The notes: generated by a model from the letters alone, not told the origin. A stretch of DNA of 64,000 bases from Perkinsus olseni (GCA_013115135.1 JABANP010000032.1:124001-188000), one strand, 5' to 3'; positions 1 through 11,745 are shown, counted from the stretch's first letter. Numbers and translations are program-made.

Positions 1-2551
1 CAGGCTTAACCTCATTCTTGAACAGTAACAGGCCAACGAGCGACAAACCTCTTTCGAGTTCATCTCTTGCCATCTTCAGAACAGCACCGTCATCCAGCCC
101 AGAATCGAGCAACTTATATCCCATACCGAGAACATAGAAGTTGCCAGACGACAGACCTTCACAGACCTCCACATAATCCCGAGGAACCGCACTAGCCTTG
201 CATCCCGCCTGGACCCTCTCATAGGAACCCTTTATGATAACGATAAGACGCCCTTCCTCGTCTCTAACGACGCATCCACTGGTCATACGAGTGTGCTCGA
301 ACTCAAGCTGACGGACTACCCGAAGCTGGGATGAACCATCGGGCGACGTCAACACCATCTCGGCACTGCCGACCTCGGGGAGAGCCCAGCCGGATGCCTC
401 GACCATGGCAACCTCTACCTGATTACCAACCAGTCGACCACTCCTCATGGAGGTTACCGTATGGCATGCTGCCAAGCCGTACTGAAGTAGGAGTGGTGAT
501 TTGGCAACCTTGTCGCTGACCGACATAGAACCGCAGAGCTTGTCGCCCTCAGGGGTTCTACTGAGGTCTATCCGGGTGCTGAAGGTGCCGTCCTCCACCG
601 GTACAGCACCCGAGAGTTCCATACCATCCTTAGTGATGGTACCGGTCTTATCAAATACCATAACGGATATTTTACCGGCTACCGGTATCCTCTCAGGCTG
701 AAGGCAGAATATTTTATGATGATTACGTAGACGTTTGGCAGCCACTGTTTGGCCCATCACCATTGCTACTGGTAACATGGGGTTCAATGACTGCAGCACT
801 GACACCAACACCTGCATGACGGTGACGATCCAGTCGCCCATATCAGTAAGGACGAAGTAGAGGACCGACAGGAGTATGGCGTAGGCAAACATGATGCCAT
901 ACACGATCGGTAGCTGATCGTCATACTTGAACCTGAACGACTGGGCTAACGGAAAACCGACCGACCAACGGGGATCTTACCTCACAGACTGGGGGAACAT
1001 GACCATCCTGGACCAATTGGCCCTTGGTTGTTAGGCCACCGGTAGCCGTGACGACCATCACTGCATGGCCGAGATGCGATCCTGTGGACTGCATACAGAG
1101 AGTGCCTGATGAACACACGATGACTAGAGCCACTGAGCAACAACGAGCAGCAGCAAAAATTCATGCACTGTTCACTTGGTTCAACCAACCCCGAGCCTTC
1201 CGAAACTAAGATATGACCGACAGCCCAAAATACTACCCGCATACACCATGTTCTTAGCCGCAAACTTCGCTCCGTCGTACTTCTCCACGGCAACTTTTGG
1301 GACAGGCAAGGGCTCACCAGTGAGCATGGACTCGTTAGCCACCACTGCCCCATCCACGATATACCCATCACACGGTAGATGCTCTTGCTCTTCGATCATT
1401 ATGATATCGCCAAGGACAATCTCCTTAGAGTCTACCACTATCGAAGAGGAGTTACGCAGTACCCTCACGTCAGCACTGTGCTGAGCCAACTTGGAGATTT
1501 TCTTCTGACTGCGTCGCACAATGAAAAGCGCCTTGACGCATCCAGTGACTATCATCATTAGCAACCACACCAGGCCAACGTTCCATCCACTGTAGCCGAG
1601 GTAGGTCCACGAGCCCATACTCTGGACCACGTAAAACAGGCTGCTGAATTCGGTGACAAGACACTTCAGGACCGATGGCACTTCCACAACGATTTCGTTA
1701 GGACCAAGGACGGCCCGTCTGTCGGCCGCCTCCACCTGGCTGAGTCCACCACAGGCTAGTAGCCTTCTAGACTCCTCCGGTGTTATTTCAGTGCTCTCAG
1801 CGGCCGGGCGGAACCGAACCTTCTCTTCATCGTACAGATAACGCATGCATGTGTACTGGATAAATCGTTCGCCACCATCGCTCACTTCAACCGGTACGAT
1901 ACTCTTCTGAGATGCTGTCCTGAACCGCTGAATCACCTGTCGCCAGTTCGCCAAGATCCTACGAGAAATACTCGGCAGAGGCTCGTCGGACGTTTCACCA
2001 GGGTCGCCCATAACGGTCTCGTCCAGGGCGGGGACCTCTTCCTCAATCAGCACGTAGCCAGCGGTTGCCAACGATTGGGGCACCATAAACCAAGCGCGAA
2101 TGGCGTCATAGAAGGAGATGAAGAAAGCCGCCGTAGCATGAAAAACGACAAATGTGAAAAGATAGGGGCCCATGATACCGTTCCAATCGGTACCCATAGC
2201 AGCATACAGGGCGGGGAAGTAGCTCACAGGAGCCAACAGCACCATCACTACGAAAGCTGTAACCATAACCGCTAGCCAGCCTATCCGAGTGACCTCCCCC
2301 GCTTGGGAGACAGAATAGCCGGTTTGTACGAGGCATCTTCCCACCGAGCCATCAGCGCAGGCGAATGGGAGCTTTCGTGTTGCGGAGGACCCAGCCTTCG
2401 CCGCTCGGCCCTTGGCGGCTCTCCGGCGAACCAGTTCCCATCGGTATACCGAAAAACTAATGGTGATTAACGTTAAGATGATGAGAACTATTCCCCAGCA
2501 TAGTAGGAAGAGGGCTGGGAAATCCATATGGCACAAGCGGACGGTGTGCAA
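1..2551 (-). CDS. P5-type (ATP13A-like) cation-transporting ATPase, 5' part
   Basis: Membrane P-type ATPase of the P5 group; family members work in endomembranes, and P5B members transport polyamines. Three exons are readable on the minus strand: 2551–1237, 1105–981 and 940 to the window edge, separated by GT–AG introns of 131 and 40 nt whose removal restores the family sequence. Exon 1 carries N-terminal membrane segments and the actuator loop ending NESMLTGEPLPVPK, a TGES motif with Pro instead of Ser. Exon 3 holds a membrane helix with NPMLPVAM (P5B relatives have PPALP) and then the phosphorylation site FDKTGTITKDGMEL near position 650, whose Asp accepts the phosphate. The protein still continues at the left edge (GLLLFKNEVKP), so the ATP-binding and C-terminal membrane part is missing. 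Start could be at 2551 or at the second Met (2527). P5B is favoured over P5A, but the altered helix-4 motif leaves this open. Confidence 0.9.
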
Positions 2552-3050
2552 TGATGTATATCAATGCTGAAGAAAAGAGGAGTGGCCGACGCCTAGGTAA
2601 ACGCAACGATCATCGTTGTCGGATGATGCAATACTATGGAGTCCCTAGCAGCGCAATCACTGATCGTCTAGACGTAAAGGAAGAAAGTTCCTCTTAAGAA
2701 CTAAACGCAACCCGAGCAGGACGATCGGGGAGAACGTTGAAACGCTGAACATGAGCGGAATAAACGCTTACGCAACATTGTTTTCCGGTACAGCAGCTCG
2801 CTCGTAGTCACCACACAACTCGTTCTCTAACTCACTCTCACTCTCCTACCACACTGTGGTGGTGGCCACTGGGCCAGTCGACCGAGACAATCCACGGCGC
2901 GAAAGTACCTGATCACACAGAAAGTCATCCAGAAAATTTGAGGTGGGCTGTCCATGGCGGACAGCGACGAGCAGGAATCGATCTTAACGAGTGGTTCAGA
3001 ACAACCAGGTGTCTGGCGCAAGTTCCTGTGCGACACACGGCGCGCATATG
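2552..3050. other. Intergenic stretch, no gene seen
   Basis: Upstream region of the minus-strand P5 ATPase. Short open frames exist but none has recognisable motifs or spliceable continuation. The promoter of the ATPase should lie here, but no TATA-like or other element could be assigned. Confidence 0.5.
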
Positions 3051-3530
3051 GTGTGGGACCCACACTGTGGGTCACACCGTGTGACCAACATCACAGTGAA
3101 TATATAATCAACGCATAAAGGAATTGAAACGTGTAGTTGCAGTGCAACTGTTGCACTACGTCGTAGTGACTACGAACGTGACTCACGTTGCGTGAGTCAC
3201 GTTATGTGACGTACCAATGGCACGGTACCATGAAGCGGGAAGTCACTTCCCGAAAGTGTGACCAAGGAGCGACTCGATACGGGACCTACTGGAAATACAC
3301 ATGTCAACACAGAGAGCTTCACCGAGGTCAGTTATCTCCGAAGCTGGTGATTCAGGTCTCGAACGATCAGCTCAACACACTGCTGCCTCACTCACAGTGA
3401 AAGCGGTGCCTCACTCAATGAGGTGACTACATAATGTAGTAATACTACATTATACTACAGTAGCATACATTCCACTAGCACCATGCTACGTAATCTATTA
3501 TACTGTATATATGACGCTCAATCAGCGTCA
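3051..3530. repeat. Chain of overlapping short palindromes (hairpin array)
   Basis: A run of inverted repeats in which the right arm of one hairpin is the left arm of the next. Clear members: 3051–3065 (GTGTGGG/CCCACAC, 1-nt centre), 3057–3073 (8-bp arms), 3070–3086 (GGTCACAC/GTGTGACC), 3135–3149, 3141–3157, 3154–3168, 3161–3175, 3175–3189, 3175–3203 (13-bp arms AACGTGACTCACG, 3-nt loop), 3426–3440, 3431–3453 (10-bp arms), 3455–3463 and 3512–3530 (7-bp arms). Most have a centre of 1 or 3 nt. No open frame with coding character spans the block. Chance cannot explain so many overlapping arms in under 500 bp. Similar hairpins recur at 45.5–47.0 kb. Confidence 0.85.
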
Positions 3531-3867
3531 CAATTGTGCCCAATTCGCGCCAACCTCAACTGGGACGATCCTATCCAAGGCACGGAGTCGCAATAAAGGT
3601 GGCGACCATCAACTTGATGCCATCAAGGCAAGCCAACCGAGCAGGATGCTCACGCTCAGGAGAGACCAAACGCAACGGCTGCTTCGAGATCGGCTGGAAG
3701 TGGAGGAAAAATATCAAGATGGCGTGGCGAGACTGACGTAGAGAAACTCGTATAATTCGAAAGATTGTGGGATCTGATTTTCGTAAACGACCGCAGCAAA
3801 GGAACAAACAGACTGAGTGGAGTAAGGTGAGGACCTCACGAAGCCTGTTCAGTCTTTCAAACTGTTC

Positions 3868-4860
3868 ATGGGAATGCTCAACCTCAACAACCTCATCGAT
3901 TCGACCTCACTCGAGTGCCTTAACGAGGATCCGAAGCATCCTGTGAAAAACATCCTTCAACCCAACTCTTCCCTGTAGTGCTTCGACGGTCGTTATCACC
4001 TTCGCAGTCCCATCACTACGCGATGATCGCTTGTCGGAATGGCTCGATCGATTTTATGCCACCAGCCCATTGATAACGTGTCGAAAAAGTCGCCCTTCTT
4101 CCTGAGCATGGCAGCTCTCAGGGAGGCAGCCTGGGGTCTGGCAGGTTCCTACAGTCGGACCCGTCAGTAGATCATCAACTGTTGATACGGATTGAGTTCC
4201 GGCAGGCAGTGAAGCTGAGGGCTATCAAGGTTGAAGGGAAGCTACTAAAGGACTGCTTCGCGCAACTCTACGTCGTAGATAAACTGCCCATCAGACGAGA
4301 CATGCCCGACTGTGATGAAGCTGTTCACTAATGGGCTGTCGATGGGCTTTCAAGAGGCAGAGGGAGACGAGCCCGTCCAGGTCATACGGGAGAAGGGTTA
4401 AGACGTTTGGTCCCTGTAGCGAAGCGAATAGCATTGGGTTAGAGACGGAACCGTACCAGTGGTAAGCAGCCATCGGAGAACCCACGCTGTTCTTGTGGAG
4501 GCATTTCACCCTGCGGTTCCTGAGCGCGTCGGCAAAAGGGAAGATCATTTTTGGTGGCTGGAAGGAAGTTCTCAGGTCCTTCAGTTGGAAGACCCTTCAC
4601 AATCAGCCCAAGCTTTTCAGCTGAGGATAGCGAAGTTTCAGAATGTTAAAAGCCTGCAAATTTTTGTGGAGGATAATTTCGGATCGGATATTACACGAAT
4701 CAATAGCATCGAGGTCTTCGGTACACCGGCCGAAGTGACTGATATGAGTAGTACTCGTGAAAGAGATGGTGTCGGGCAAAGGGCGTTGCAGGCAAGTTTG
4801 AGAAGACTGGAGGCTGACGGAAGTAGAGCAGAGGTGGGAGCTCCTCAACGCTTGATGTGA
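3868..4860 (+). CDS. PITH-domain protein (thioredoxin-like-1 C-terminal domain family)
   Basis: PITH domains bind the 26S proteasome in thioredoxin-like 1 and occur alone in PITHD1; this protein appears to be PITH only, without a thioredoxin domain. Exon 1 (3868–3974) starts MGMLNLNNLIDSTSLECLNE, matching the PITH start. Exon 2 begins at 4145 with FLQSDPSVDHQLLIRIEF, then AVKLRAIK. A further exon holds TVMKLFTNGLSMGF and ends with DEPVQ at 4380. The last exon starts near 4576 and contains AKFQNVKSLQIFVEDNFGSD and ITRINSIEVFG, the best conserved PITH block, before a stop at 4858–4860. The junction between 4228 and 4295 is unclear; a short intron with a GTCGTA or GTTGAA donor is needed to keep frame. 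A tRNA-like sequence overlaps the stop codon. Confidence 0.8.
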
Positions 4861-4902
4861 GCATCATCGGGATGGTCGCGAGTTCTATCCCCGGTAACAC
4901 CA
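4833..4902 (+). repeat. Degenerate tRNA-like element
   Basis: About 70 nt beginning GGTGGGAGCTC and ending TAACACCA. It has a 4-bp D-stem-like GCTC/GAGC pair and a T-arm/B-box core GCGAGTTCTATCCC very like the cores near 34.69 and 35.06 kb. The anticodon arm does not fold properly, so it is not a working tRNA. It overlaps the end of the PITH gene. Confidence 0.4.
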
Positions 4903-5204
4903 TCACTCTCCTTGAGCAAAGCCGTGGCTCGCTCAGATCGGCCGTGTGCCTCGTTAGGTACTATGCAGCAGCGAATGAAGGGCCGTCATGAAAATGCAGA
5001 TTTTGGCGTCCTTGACAGACTGCTGGCCAATCGCCTACTAGTTTATCATGACCATACTTTCCACTACCTTCACTGCTGGTCTTGTGTTCTATCCTCTCCA
5101 ATGCTTGGGGTCGAGGGCGTGGCACTTTCCTTCACGCACAGCTATACTATGCTTTATACATGTCCGACCTCTCACCCGATCGTGAGCGTCCCGGCAGCGG
5201 TCCT

Positions 5205-6309
5205 ATGAAGCCGCTGAATGTCCTCCTGTGTCTGACAGGGTCGGTGGCTACTATTAAATGGGTGCCTCTCATCCAGGAGCTGACCGAGCAAGGAGCTGCG
5301 GTGAATTTGCAAGTCGGAATGATACGGGAGTCTTGCTAGGATTGACCCTTCCCGCCAGGTTAATATCAAAGTAGTGGCCTCCGATCGAGCCCTCCACTTT
5401 ATGTATTTGGACGGGCAGACATCTGATGCGGAGGTCTATACTGATGCCAAGGAGTGGGATGCTTGGCAGGGTAGAAGGGGAGGTACTAGGCGGTTGTCGG
5501 CGATCGTCGACGTCAGGTCGGGGGGATCCAGTAACGCATATTGAGCTACGCCGCTGGGCTGACGTGGTGTTGATCGCCCCTTTGTCTGCTAATACCCTCG
5601 CCAAGATCGCCAACGGTATCGCGGACAACCTTCTGACCAGCGTTGTGCGGTAATTTGGTACGGAATGAGAGGGTTCGAGTCACAGCGCGGCCGGGCAGGT
5701 GTCTTGATTTGAGCTCGGAAGGGTTGCGGAAGTGTCCGGTGTACCTGTGCCCAGCCATGAACACTATGATGTGGGACAATCCCTTCACGAGAGAGCACCT
5801 CAAGGTAGTAGAGTGGGACCGCCGCTGTCTCGGTGTCAATCAAATACTGCGAATATTGGGACATCATTTTGTCGAACACTCGTTCATGCATGCTGTGAAA
5901 GTCATACCACTCCTTTCGTAACTCATATCAGGTCTGTGTGTCGACGATGGGATTCCGTGTGATAATGCCCATATCTAAAACTCTTGTATGCGGTGACACC
6001 GGCCTAGGGGCGATGGCTGAGCCTCGCGACATAGCAGCCGCAGTACTGACAGGTCATATGGGTGACTCCCCTCCCCGAAGAGCTGGTCGAGGGATCGCAG
6101 CTCGAAGTGTGCTCTTGGAGTTTCTCTCATTGCAAATGCGACTCTGCTGTGCCTGCTGTTGTACAGAATTCGATCTCGTTGAAATATCATTCTATATGAC
6201 TTTCGTTGGGATCGAACCTGTGCGGGAATGGCAGCCGGGGGTTCGAGCAGCGTTTGCGTCTTATTGGTCTTTTGGCGTCCGTCGCCATCTCCAACCAAGC
6301 CTGCTGTGA
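5205..6309 (+). CDS. Phosphopantothenoylcysteine decarboxylase (PPCDC)
   Basis: Flavoprotein of coenzyme A synthesis that decarboxylates 4'-phosphopantothenoyl-cysteine. Five exons: 5205–5312, 5359–5470, 5517–5649, 5699–5804 and from 5932; the introns (46, 46, 49 and 127 nt) are all GT–AG and in phase. Exon 1 gives [20 protein letters not shown], the flavin-binding start. Exon 3 gives [20 protein letters not shown] (catalytic His) and [15 protein letters not shown]. Exon 4 has PAMNTMMW, the substrate-clamp motif. Exon 5 has [17 protein letters not shown] with the catalytic Cys. The C-terminal end is uncertain: the frame stays open to a TGA at 6307–6309, longer than in human PPCDC, so a last intron or earlier end may be missed. 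An upstream in-frame Met at 5160 would add 15 residues. Confidence 0.9.
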
Positions 6310-7655
6310 TGGGACGCAAGAACAAGCACTCGGAAGGCGGGTCCAAGATATTCCGCCCATTCTGTTACTATTGTGAGAGGGACTTCGATGACGAGAAGGT
6401 ACTTGCGACAAGTCTTGCCCCGCGACCCCGAACGTTTGTCCCCAAGGTCCTTATCCAGCACCAGAAGATAAAGCATTTCAAGTGCTCGACTTGCCAGCGG
6501 AAGCTCGATACTGGTAGGATTGGCCAGAGGGATTGGCTTCCCGTCCGTACTCTGATCTCATCTTTTTTCAGCCAGCGGTCTGGTGGCCCATATGCTCCAA
6601 GTGCATCGGGAAACTCTGAATAAGTGGGTGAAGGCTCAGCCATGGTCTGTAGCATCACCGGTCTCCTCAGGGTACCTGGTGCGATTAAGGGCAGGGAGAG
6701 AATCCGGACTTGCAAATTCGAGGCATGGAAGTAAGCATAGTGGCCACAACAGCAGTGGTCGGAATTGTTGTGTCAGAACGTCCCCATGGGAATGATACTG
6801 GACAAGGCGAAGGGCTCTGATATGGAGAACTTCTATATGAGGAAGCATATGGAGCAGAAGCACGATGCCTTGTGAGGAGACGCCCTCACTTCACTACTGT
6901 GCATCGCTCCGCTGTCGTCGTCTCAGGCCGCCACCGCCACCACGTCCAGCTGGTGGGCTGCCCTTCATGCCTGGTATGTTCATGCCGCCGCCCCCGCCGA
7001 CTCAGCTTCCTCATGGGCACCCCACCACCAATGCCAGGTGACTTCCTCGACCTTCTCTATTCGGCTGAACGCCCTCGGCTGTGCAGGTGCTGGCCCTCGA
7101 GGGCAAACGCCTCCCCCTGGTGGTATGCCTGGTCTGGGGGCGCCGCCAACTCCACCAATGCCGCCATTTTTCATGGCACATGGAGGCCAGCCGACGTCCT
7201 CGTCGACTAACCAGCCAGTGGCATCGCAACAGCAGCCCACTGGCTTGCCGCAGCCGCCCATGGGCGTACCGACCCCACCACCCTTCCCAGGGTTCCCTTC
7301 CCAACCCGCCAGTACAGCGGCACCTGGCGTGGTTGCAGCTGCAGCACCTATGAGTTTCCCTGCTCCTCTGGGCATGCCGCCACCATCGTCATCCCCTCCC
7401 ACCCAGGATGACACTAACAAACAGTTCGGCAACCAAGCAAGCAGCGCGGTGAGTCGACGCCCTCGGTTCGGTAGCGATGAAGTCAAGTACCTCAGGCAGC
7501 GGCAGCAGCGGCGGCGGCAGCGACAGCAGCAGCTCGGCTGCAAGGAGCGGTACCATGAAAGGTCCGAAGGCTCTCCCTATTCTATTTTTGGTCCTCTCAG
7601 TTCTCTGGCCGATCGCGAAGTCGGAGCAGGAGTCCTCGAAGGAACTACACGGTAG
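6309..7655 (+). CDS. BuGZ/ZNF207-like zinc-finger protein
   Basis: BuGZ binds microtubules and Bub3 at kinetochores and is linked to splicing. Exons 6309–6398, 6447–6513, 6572–6623 and 6671–about 6728 encode two adjacent C2H2 fingers: FCYYCERDFDDEKVLIQHQK followed by HFKCSTCQRKLDT and GLVAHMLQVHRETLNK, then VPGAIKGRERIR. This order and the DFDDEKVLIQHQK block are diagnostic. Later exons encode a Pro/Gly/Met-rich tail (APPTPPMPPFF, MGVPTPPPFPGF), typical of the family's disordered C-terminus. Between about 6890 and 7030 two frames must be joined; a one-base loss in the C5 run near 6990 would do it, so an assembly indel or missed intron is possible. The end at 7655 is tentative because the next gene's signal peptide starts at 7555 in another frame. 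The ATG overlaps the TGA of the PPCDC frame (TGATG). Confidence 0.85.
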
Positions 7656-10600
7656 TCGTAGCTCCTGTGTGAGGAGTGTTGTGCTTAGTCGACCCTTTCC
7701 ATTGTTTTTTCAGACATCTGATGGGACTCCGTCGGCTGGCCAGGGGGTACGGCTAGTCCACGGTTCGGGGCACCTGGCTGGAATCACCCTCACCTCCTAT
7801 CAAGACGACTTGCAGAAAGGAGATCAGGTTTGCTTCGTAAGGCTGTGGACGCGGCAGGCTATCGAGCATCGCAGTCGTCCATTGTCTCAGGAGGAGATGC
7901 GTGCCCTCGCAATGCTGAGTGCAACGGGGTAGTTGAGGTATAGTGGATGATATGATCGGATATTTGAGAACGTCCTTCGTTGTGGGAATCATCAGTTTTC
8001 CACCTTCCATGACGGTTTTGTTGTAAAACTTCAATTGGCATGGTCCTAGTAACGACGATGATGGCTCTGGGGTGAAGGCAGAGGCGCCATCAAAAATGTA
8101 CGCGAAACGACTCGCTGTGGCTTGGGAACCCGATTGCCAGGTCGGCACTCGGGTCTGCTGAGGATAGTCAGGCTAGATGAATCTTTCCAGAGCAGACTGG
8201 GGGCTTCATTTCCTCATAGTCGACGATTTCCTGCGGGTGGCATGAAGACTGTAGGCGTCAGACGCTCGACTGATCAAGCAGTAAAGATCTAACGACTCTC
8301 CCTGTTGAGAGGCCTTGCCTCGCCATTTATGGGTGCAAAGATGAAGGCGTGGCTCCTGCTGTTCAACGATTGAGTGTACTCGAGTCTACAGGTTTCAGCG
8401 AGACCGTCCTCATCTGAGCAAACGACCTTTGAAATTGTGATCATGTTATGATTACCTATGGTAAGCATACCATAAGCACCCGCTAGATGACATGCTCGTC
8501 TCCGTTCGAAGCTGTCGTGGTCACCACGAGTACATCGACGAAGTCCTAAAGACCTCTTCATGAGACTCTTCACGTGCCATCGAACTGGAGGATAATCGGA
8601 GCTCAAACTATCAAAGTAGGGATGGGGTTATGCCTATGCTATGCGTGCTACATCTGGAGCCCTGGAGCCTCCAAGACAGATAAGGCCTCGACGCCAGGCC
8701 AGGCGACGTGTGAGAGTAGCAAGGACGAGGAGCGAGTCATGGAACCACCCGCTGACTCGTCGATCCGATTGAACTGCTCGAGCTCCATCGTTCCAGCGCG
8801 GCGAGCTCTTCGGCGGCTGATCGAGCGCTCGCTGCTTCCCACCACGCTCATGCTACGAGACCGTTTCCTCGGGCGAAACTGAATGTCTCGATGGCGTAGG
8901 AGTCTTCGATCTCGCCTCCACCGTTGGCGCAACGTCGATGGCGTAGACGTCTGTCTGCTTCTGGGGGTTAACTCGCGTCTACCCCCAGGTTGTGTAAAGT
9001 TGCTACACTATGAGGACCATTTCCTGTGTTTTGCTGCTCGACTCCCTGATACAGTCGACGGCTGGGTCCTCACTAGGCAGGCTCTCAAATTCGGCCGCGC
9101 CATCTCGACCAAGGAGTCGCATGAGTCGTTATACTCCGCTGACTGCGGGCGAAGAGAGGGTGAGCTAGTGGCTGAAGATCTACGGCAGTCGGTGAATGCG
9201 CTTCCTTATATGTGTAACGTTGCTCTCACGGTCTAGTTGGCTCCTTGCGGTGCTAATCGGACTTTCCTTCGTATCAACGTGTTCAGGATATCGATATATC
9301 GGTCGTAAAAGTCGCACAGACTGGTGATACCCGGGGAGTGCGTAACATAAGCGTCTGTCAAGCAGCTCATGGGAGCAGCAGCATCGCATTCTCTGTGGAT
9401 AAGTGGACGAAAGAGGTCAGCACTACAGAATTCCAATGCAACAACTACAATTGGCTGCAGTGAGTCTTCTATTATGATTGCTCCTGGCCCTTATCGTCCC
9501 CTATCAGTGATATGTTCGACGGTGGACTACAGATGATCGCCATCGATGGCATCTACTACGATGTGGTTCACGACAAGGGAACATATCCAGAGCCCTCTGG
9601 CTGAGATCCTGCCTAATCGATTCAAGGGGTGGCTCCTGTGACCGAAGATTCCTGTCGGAAGATGGTCTCTGGCATGCGAGCACTAGCCTCACAACAGCGG
9701 AAAACACGTCATTATTCGACCACCTCTGCTCCTCCTACTATCTGCTCACTGAACAACTACTACTAGACCCGCAGGTGATGATTAAGAAAATATCATTCTC
9801 TCTTCTTCGACCCTCAAACTCCAACACGAGATGACTTGTACTGCAAGGTTCATCGCTCCCGCTTCTGGAAGCTCGACCACCAGTCGTGGATTCCAAGATC
9901 CTGCCGCGGCGGCACTGGCTCATGCGGCTACGGGCAGGCCGGCATGATCTTAAAAAGCCGATGGATCTCCAGCAGAGATCTTCGTATCCCCGTTGCAGCC
10001 ATGGAGGTAAGGCAGTAGCGCGGTGCCTCTGCAGTAGACGATGACAGGCTTTTAACACTCGTCTGCCGACAACCTTTGCATAGTCAGTGGAAGATGGCAC
10101 TCTACCCCCGCCGAATGACCGGGGCCTTGGTTTTACGAACTTCTCAGGGCGTGGGTATTGAAGTGCAGCAGATGGCCTATGACCGAAAAGGGGTGGAGCA
10201 AGTTATCCCCGTTTGCCGCGTGACGAAAGGAATAGAATTCTCTGACATTCGCCTTCAACACGAGATCCACAAATTTTGAAAGTGTCGATCTCAAGTGCGG
10301 TTCAAAGAATTGGTGGCAGTAAGTCATTCATCATCTTCCGTCCTCTCTGAGGATCTCTTCTCAGCGACCCCATCACCCGTGTCTTGATAGAGGAGACCAT
10401 CACTGGCCTCTGCCTCATCGTGGAGGACCCTCTCACCAGAATCTCAGATGTTATCGCCTCGTCCACGCTAGAGACGGTTCCAATCATGACCAGGCAGTTC
10501 TGCGGTGATGCCACGGTGAACCTCCAGCGTCTGTCGGTTGCGATGGGCTACGACTCTATTATCGATGCCCTATGCGCTGCGTACAGAAAGTGTTCCGAAG

Positions 10601-10725
10601 ACCCAAAGGTCGAGGTGAGCGGGCACAGCATGAGCTTGCCAATTTCACGGTTTCCGCTCGGTCCTGTTCAGAAAAGCGTATGCGGACAGATCAATCGATG
10701 GGTGTTGAAGGGGAGAGTGCACTAG
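7555..10725 (+). pseudogene. Secreted repeat-module protein, copy A (frameshifted)
   Basis: Not a family I recognise. The first exon (from 7555) encodes a clear signal peptide, MKGPKALPILFLVLSVLWPI AKS, followed by a GTAGTC donor. Later exons carry a module of about 60 residues ending in a Cys-x(3–5)-Trp-x-Gln motif: 7714 onward (ITLTSYQDDLQKGDQVCFV), 9280–9462 (VAQTGDTRGVRNISVCQ … CNNYNWLQ) and 10130–10319 (IEVQQMAYDRKGVEQVIPVC … SKNWWQ). Intervening exons at 9510–9776 and 9836–10001 (HRSRFWKLDHQSWIPRSC, GTGSCGYG) and a C-terminal block RQFCGDATVNLQRLSVAMGY (10493–10555) align with copy B at 15.1–16.7 kb. At least three frameshifts relative to copy B (near 9580, 9620 and 9685, plus one T4 run near 10278) suggest decay, though one may be an assembly error. 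Whether 7555 and 10725 belong to one gene or two is unsure. Confidence 0.5.
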
Positions 10726-11389
10726 AGAAGAAGTAACCATCATTTCACGTTCGGCCAGGTTGAATGAATTCTTTCGCTGACTCCACATTGTAAATATGCT
10801 GCTCGTAGGTTCCTTTAGCATAGCACACGAGTCGAGCGAACGCAGCATGACAATCACGCCATCATTTCGGCGCGCCCTTCCGTTCCGACACCTTGTTCTG
10901 TTGTTATGTCGATGTGTCTTGGTGTAGTTGTTGTGATCGGCGATGCCACTTCCGAGGTCGAGTTGCGTTTTCACTTCTACTGCTTCGGAGTACACGCCGA
11001 GTGTTTTCTATTGAGATAGACGCCTCATCGGCCTCGGAACTTCTGAGGCCGCTGAGGCTTCTCTGGCGAAGCAAAATGACCAGGGCGGTGGCGGGACGAA
11101 GTGGATTCCAGCCTAAATAACCAAGCGCCAGGCGGACGGGACACAGTGGCATTGCGCGTCGTACAATGTGCCGCGAACAACGTCGATTTCCATGGCACGG
11201 TTTTCGGTGTTCCTTCGAGCGCCAGCTCTTATGCTGTTGTTCTACCAACTTGGTGGAAAAGTTGAGCTACAACCGCCGTGGAGGTTGACTCTCTAGTGAG
11301 ATCGGGTCCTGCATTGGGCAAACACTAGACGTACTCCCGAAAGTTGGAGGAAGTCGTTGGTCTTCTTTCTCGACACGACTTCAAAAGCC

Positions 11390-11745
11390 CTCAGGGTTGC
11401 CGAACTCAAATGCAAGGACGGCACGTGGTGGCAGTGAGCCCTTGACCACGCCGCTCAATGTTTCACCACCTTCCATTCTCAACGGCACTGTCACCCGCAA
11501 CTTGGTGACAAGGATCCCTACTCACGGATGTACTCGTCGCGATCACCGCACCCGAGGCAGTCCCCACCGATCATCCACCCAGGCAGTTCTGTGGTGATGC
11601 CAGTGTTAGCCTTCTGAGACTGTCGCGAGCGACGAAGCCTGATTCTACGTTTCTCCACTCTCTATGCCAAGCGTATAAGAATTTTCAAGCAAGACGGGAG
11701 GTGAAGATAGGGGAGCATATCATTAATCATTCGGCAACATGATAG
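11390..11745 (+). pseudogene. Relic of the secreted repeat-module family (C-terminal part)
   Basis: A third, partial copy. A segment at 11414–11438 ends like the module (TCC-rich then GGCAGTGAG splice-like), and 11571–11700 reads RQFCGDASVSLLRLSRATK and LHSLCQAYKNF, aligning with the C-terminal block of copies A and B. The rest of the gene is absent or unreadable and frames are broken between the pieces, so this is best seen as a truncated duplicate. Confidence 0.5.

Noticed and set aside
1653..2336. Several plus-strand open frames opposite the P5 ATPase
   Set aside because: They mirror the long conserved minus-strand exon, have no motifs and no splice-consistent continuation.
3051..3530. 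CRISPR array
   Set aside because: The repeats are inverted and differ from one another, with no regular spacers, in a eukaryotic context without cas genes.
6980..7543. A Gly/Cys-rich 187-codon minus frame
   Set aside because: It is the antisense of the Pro-rich tail of the BuGZ-like protein.
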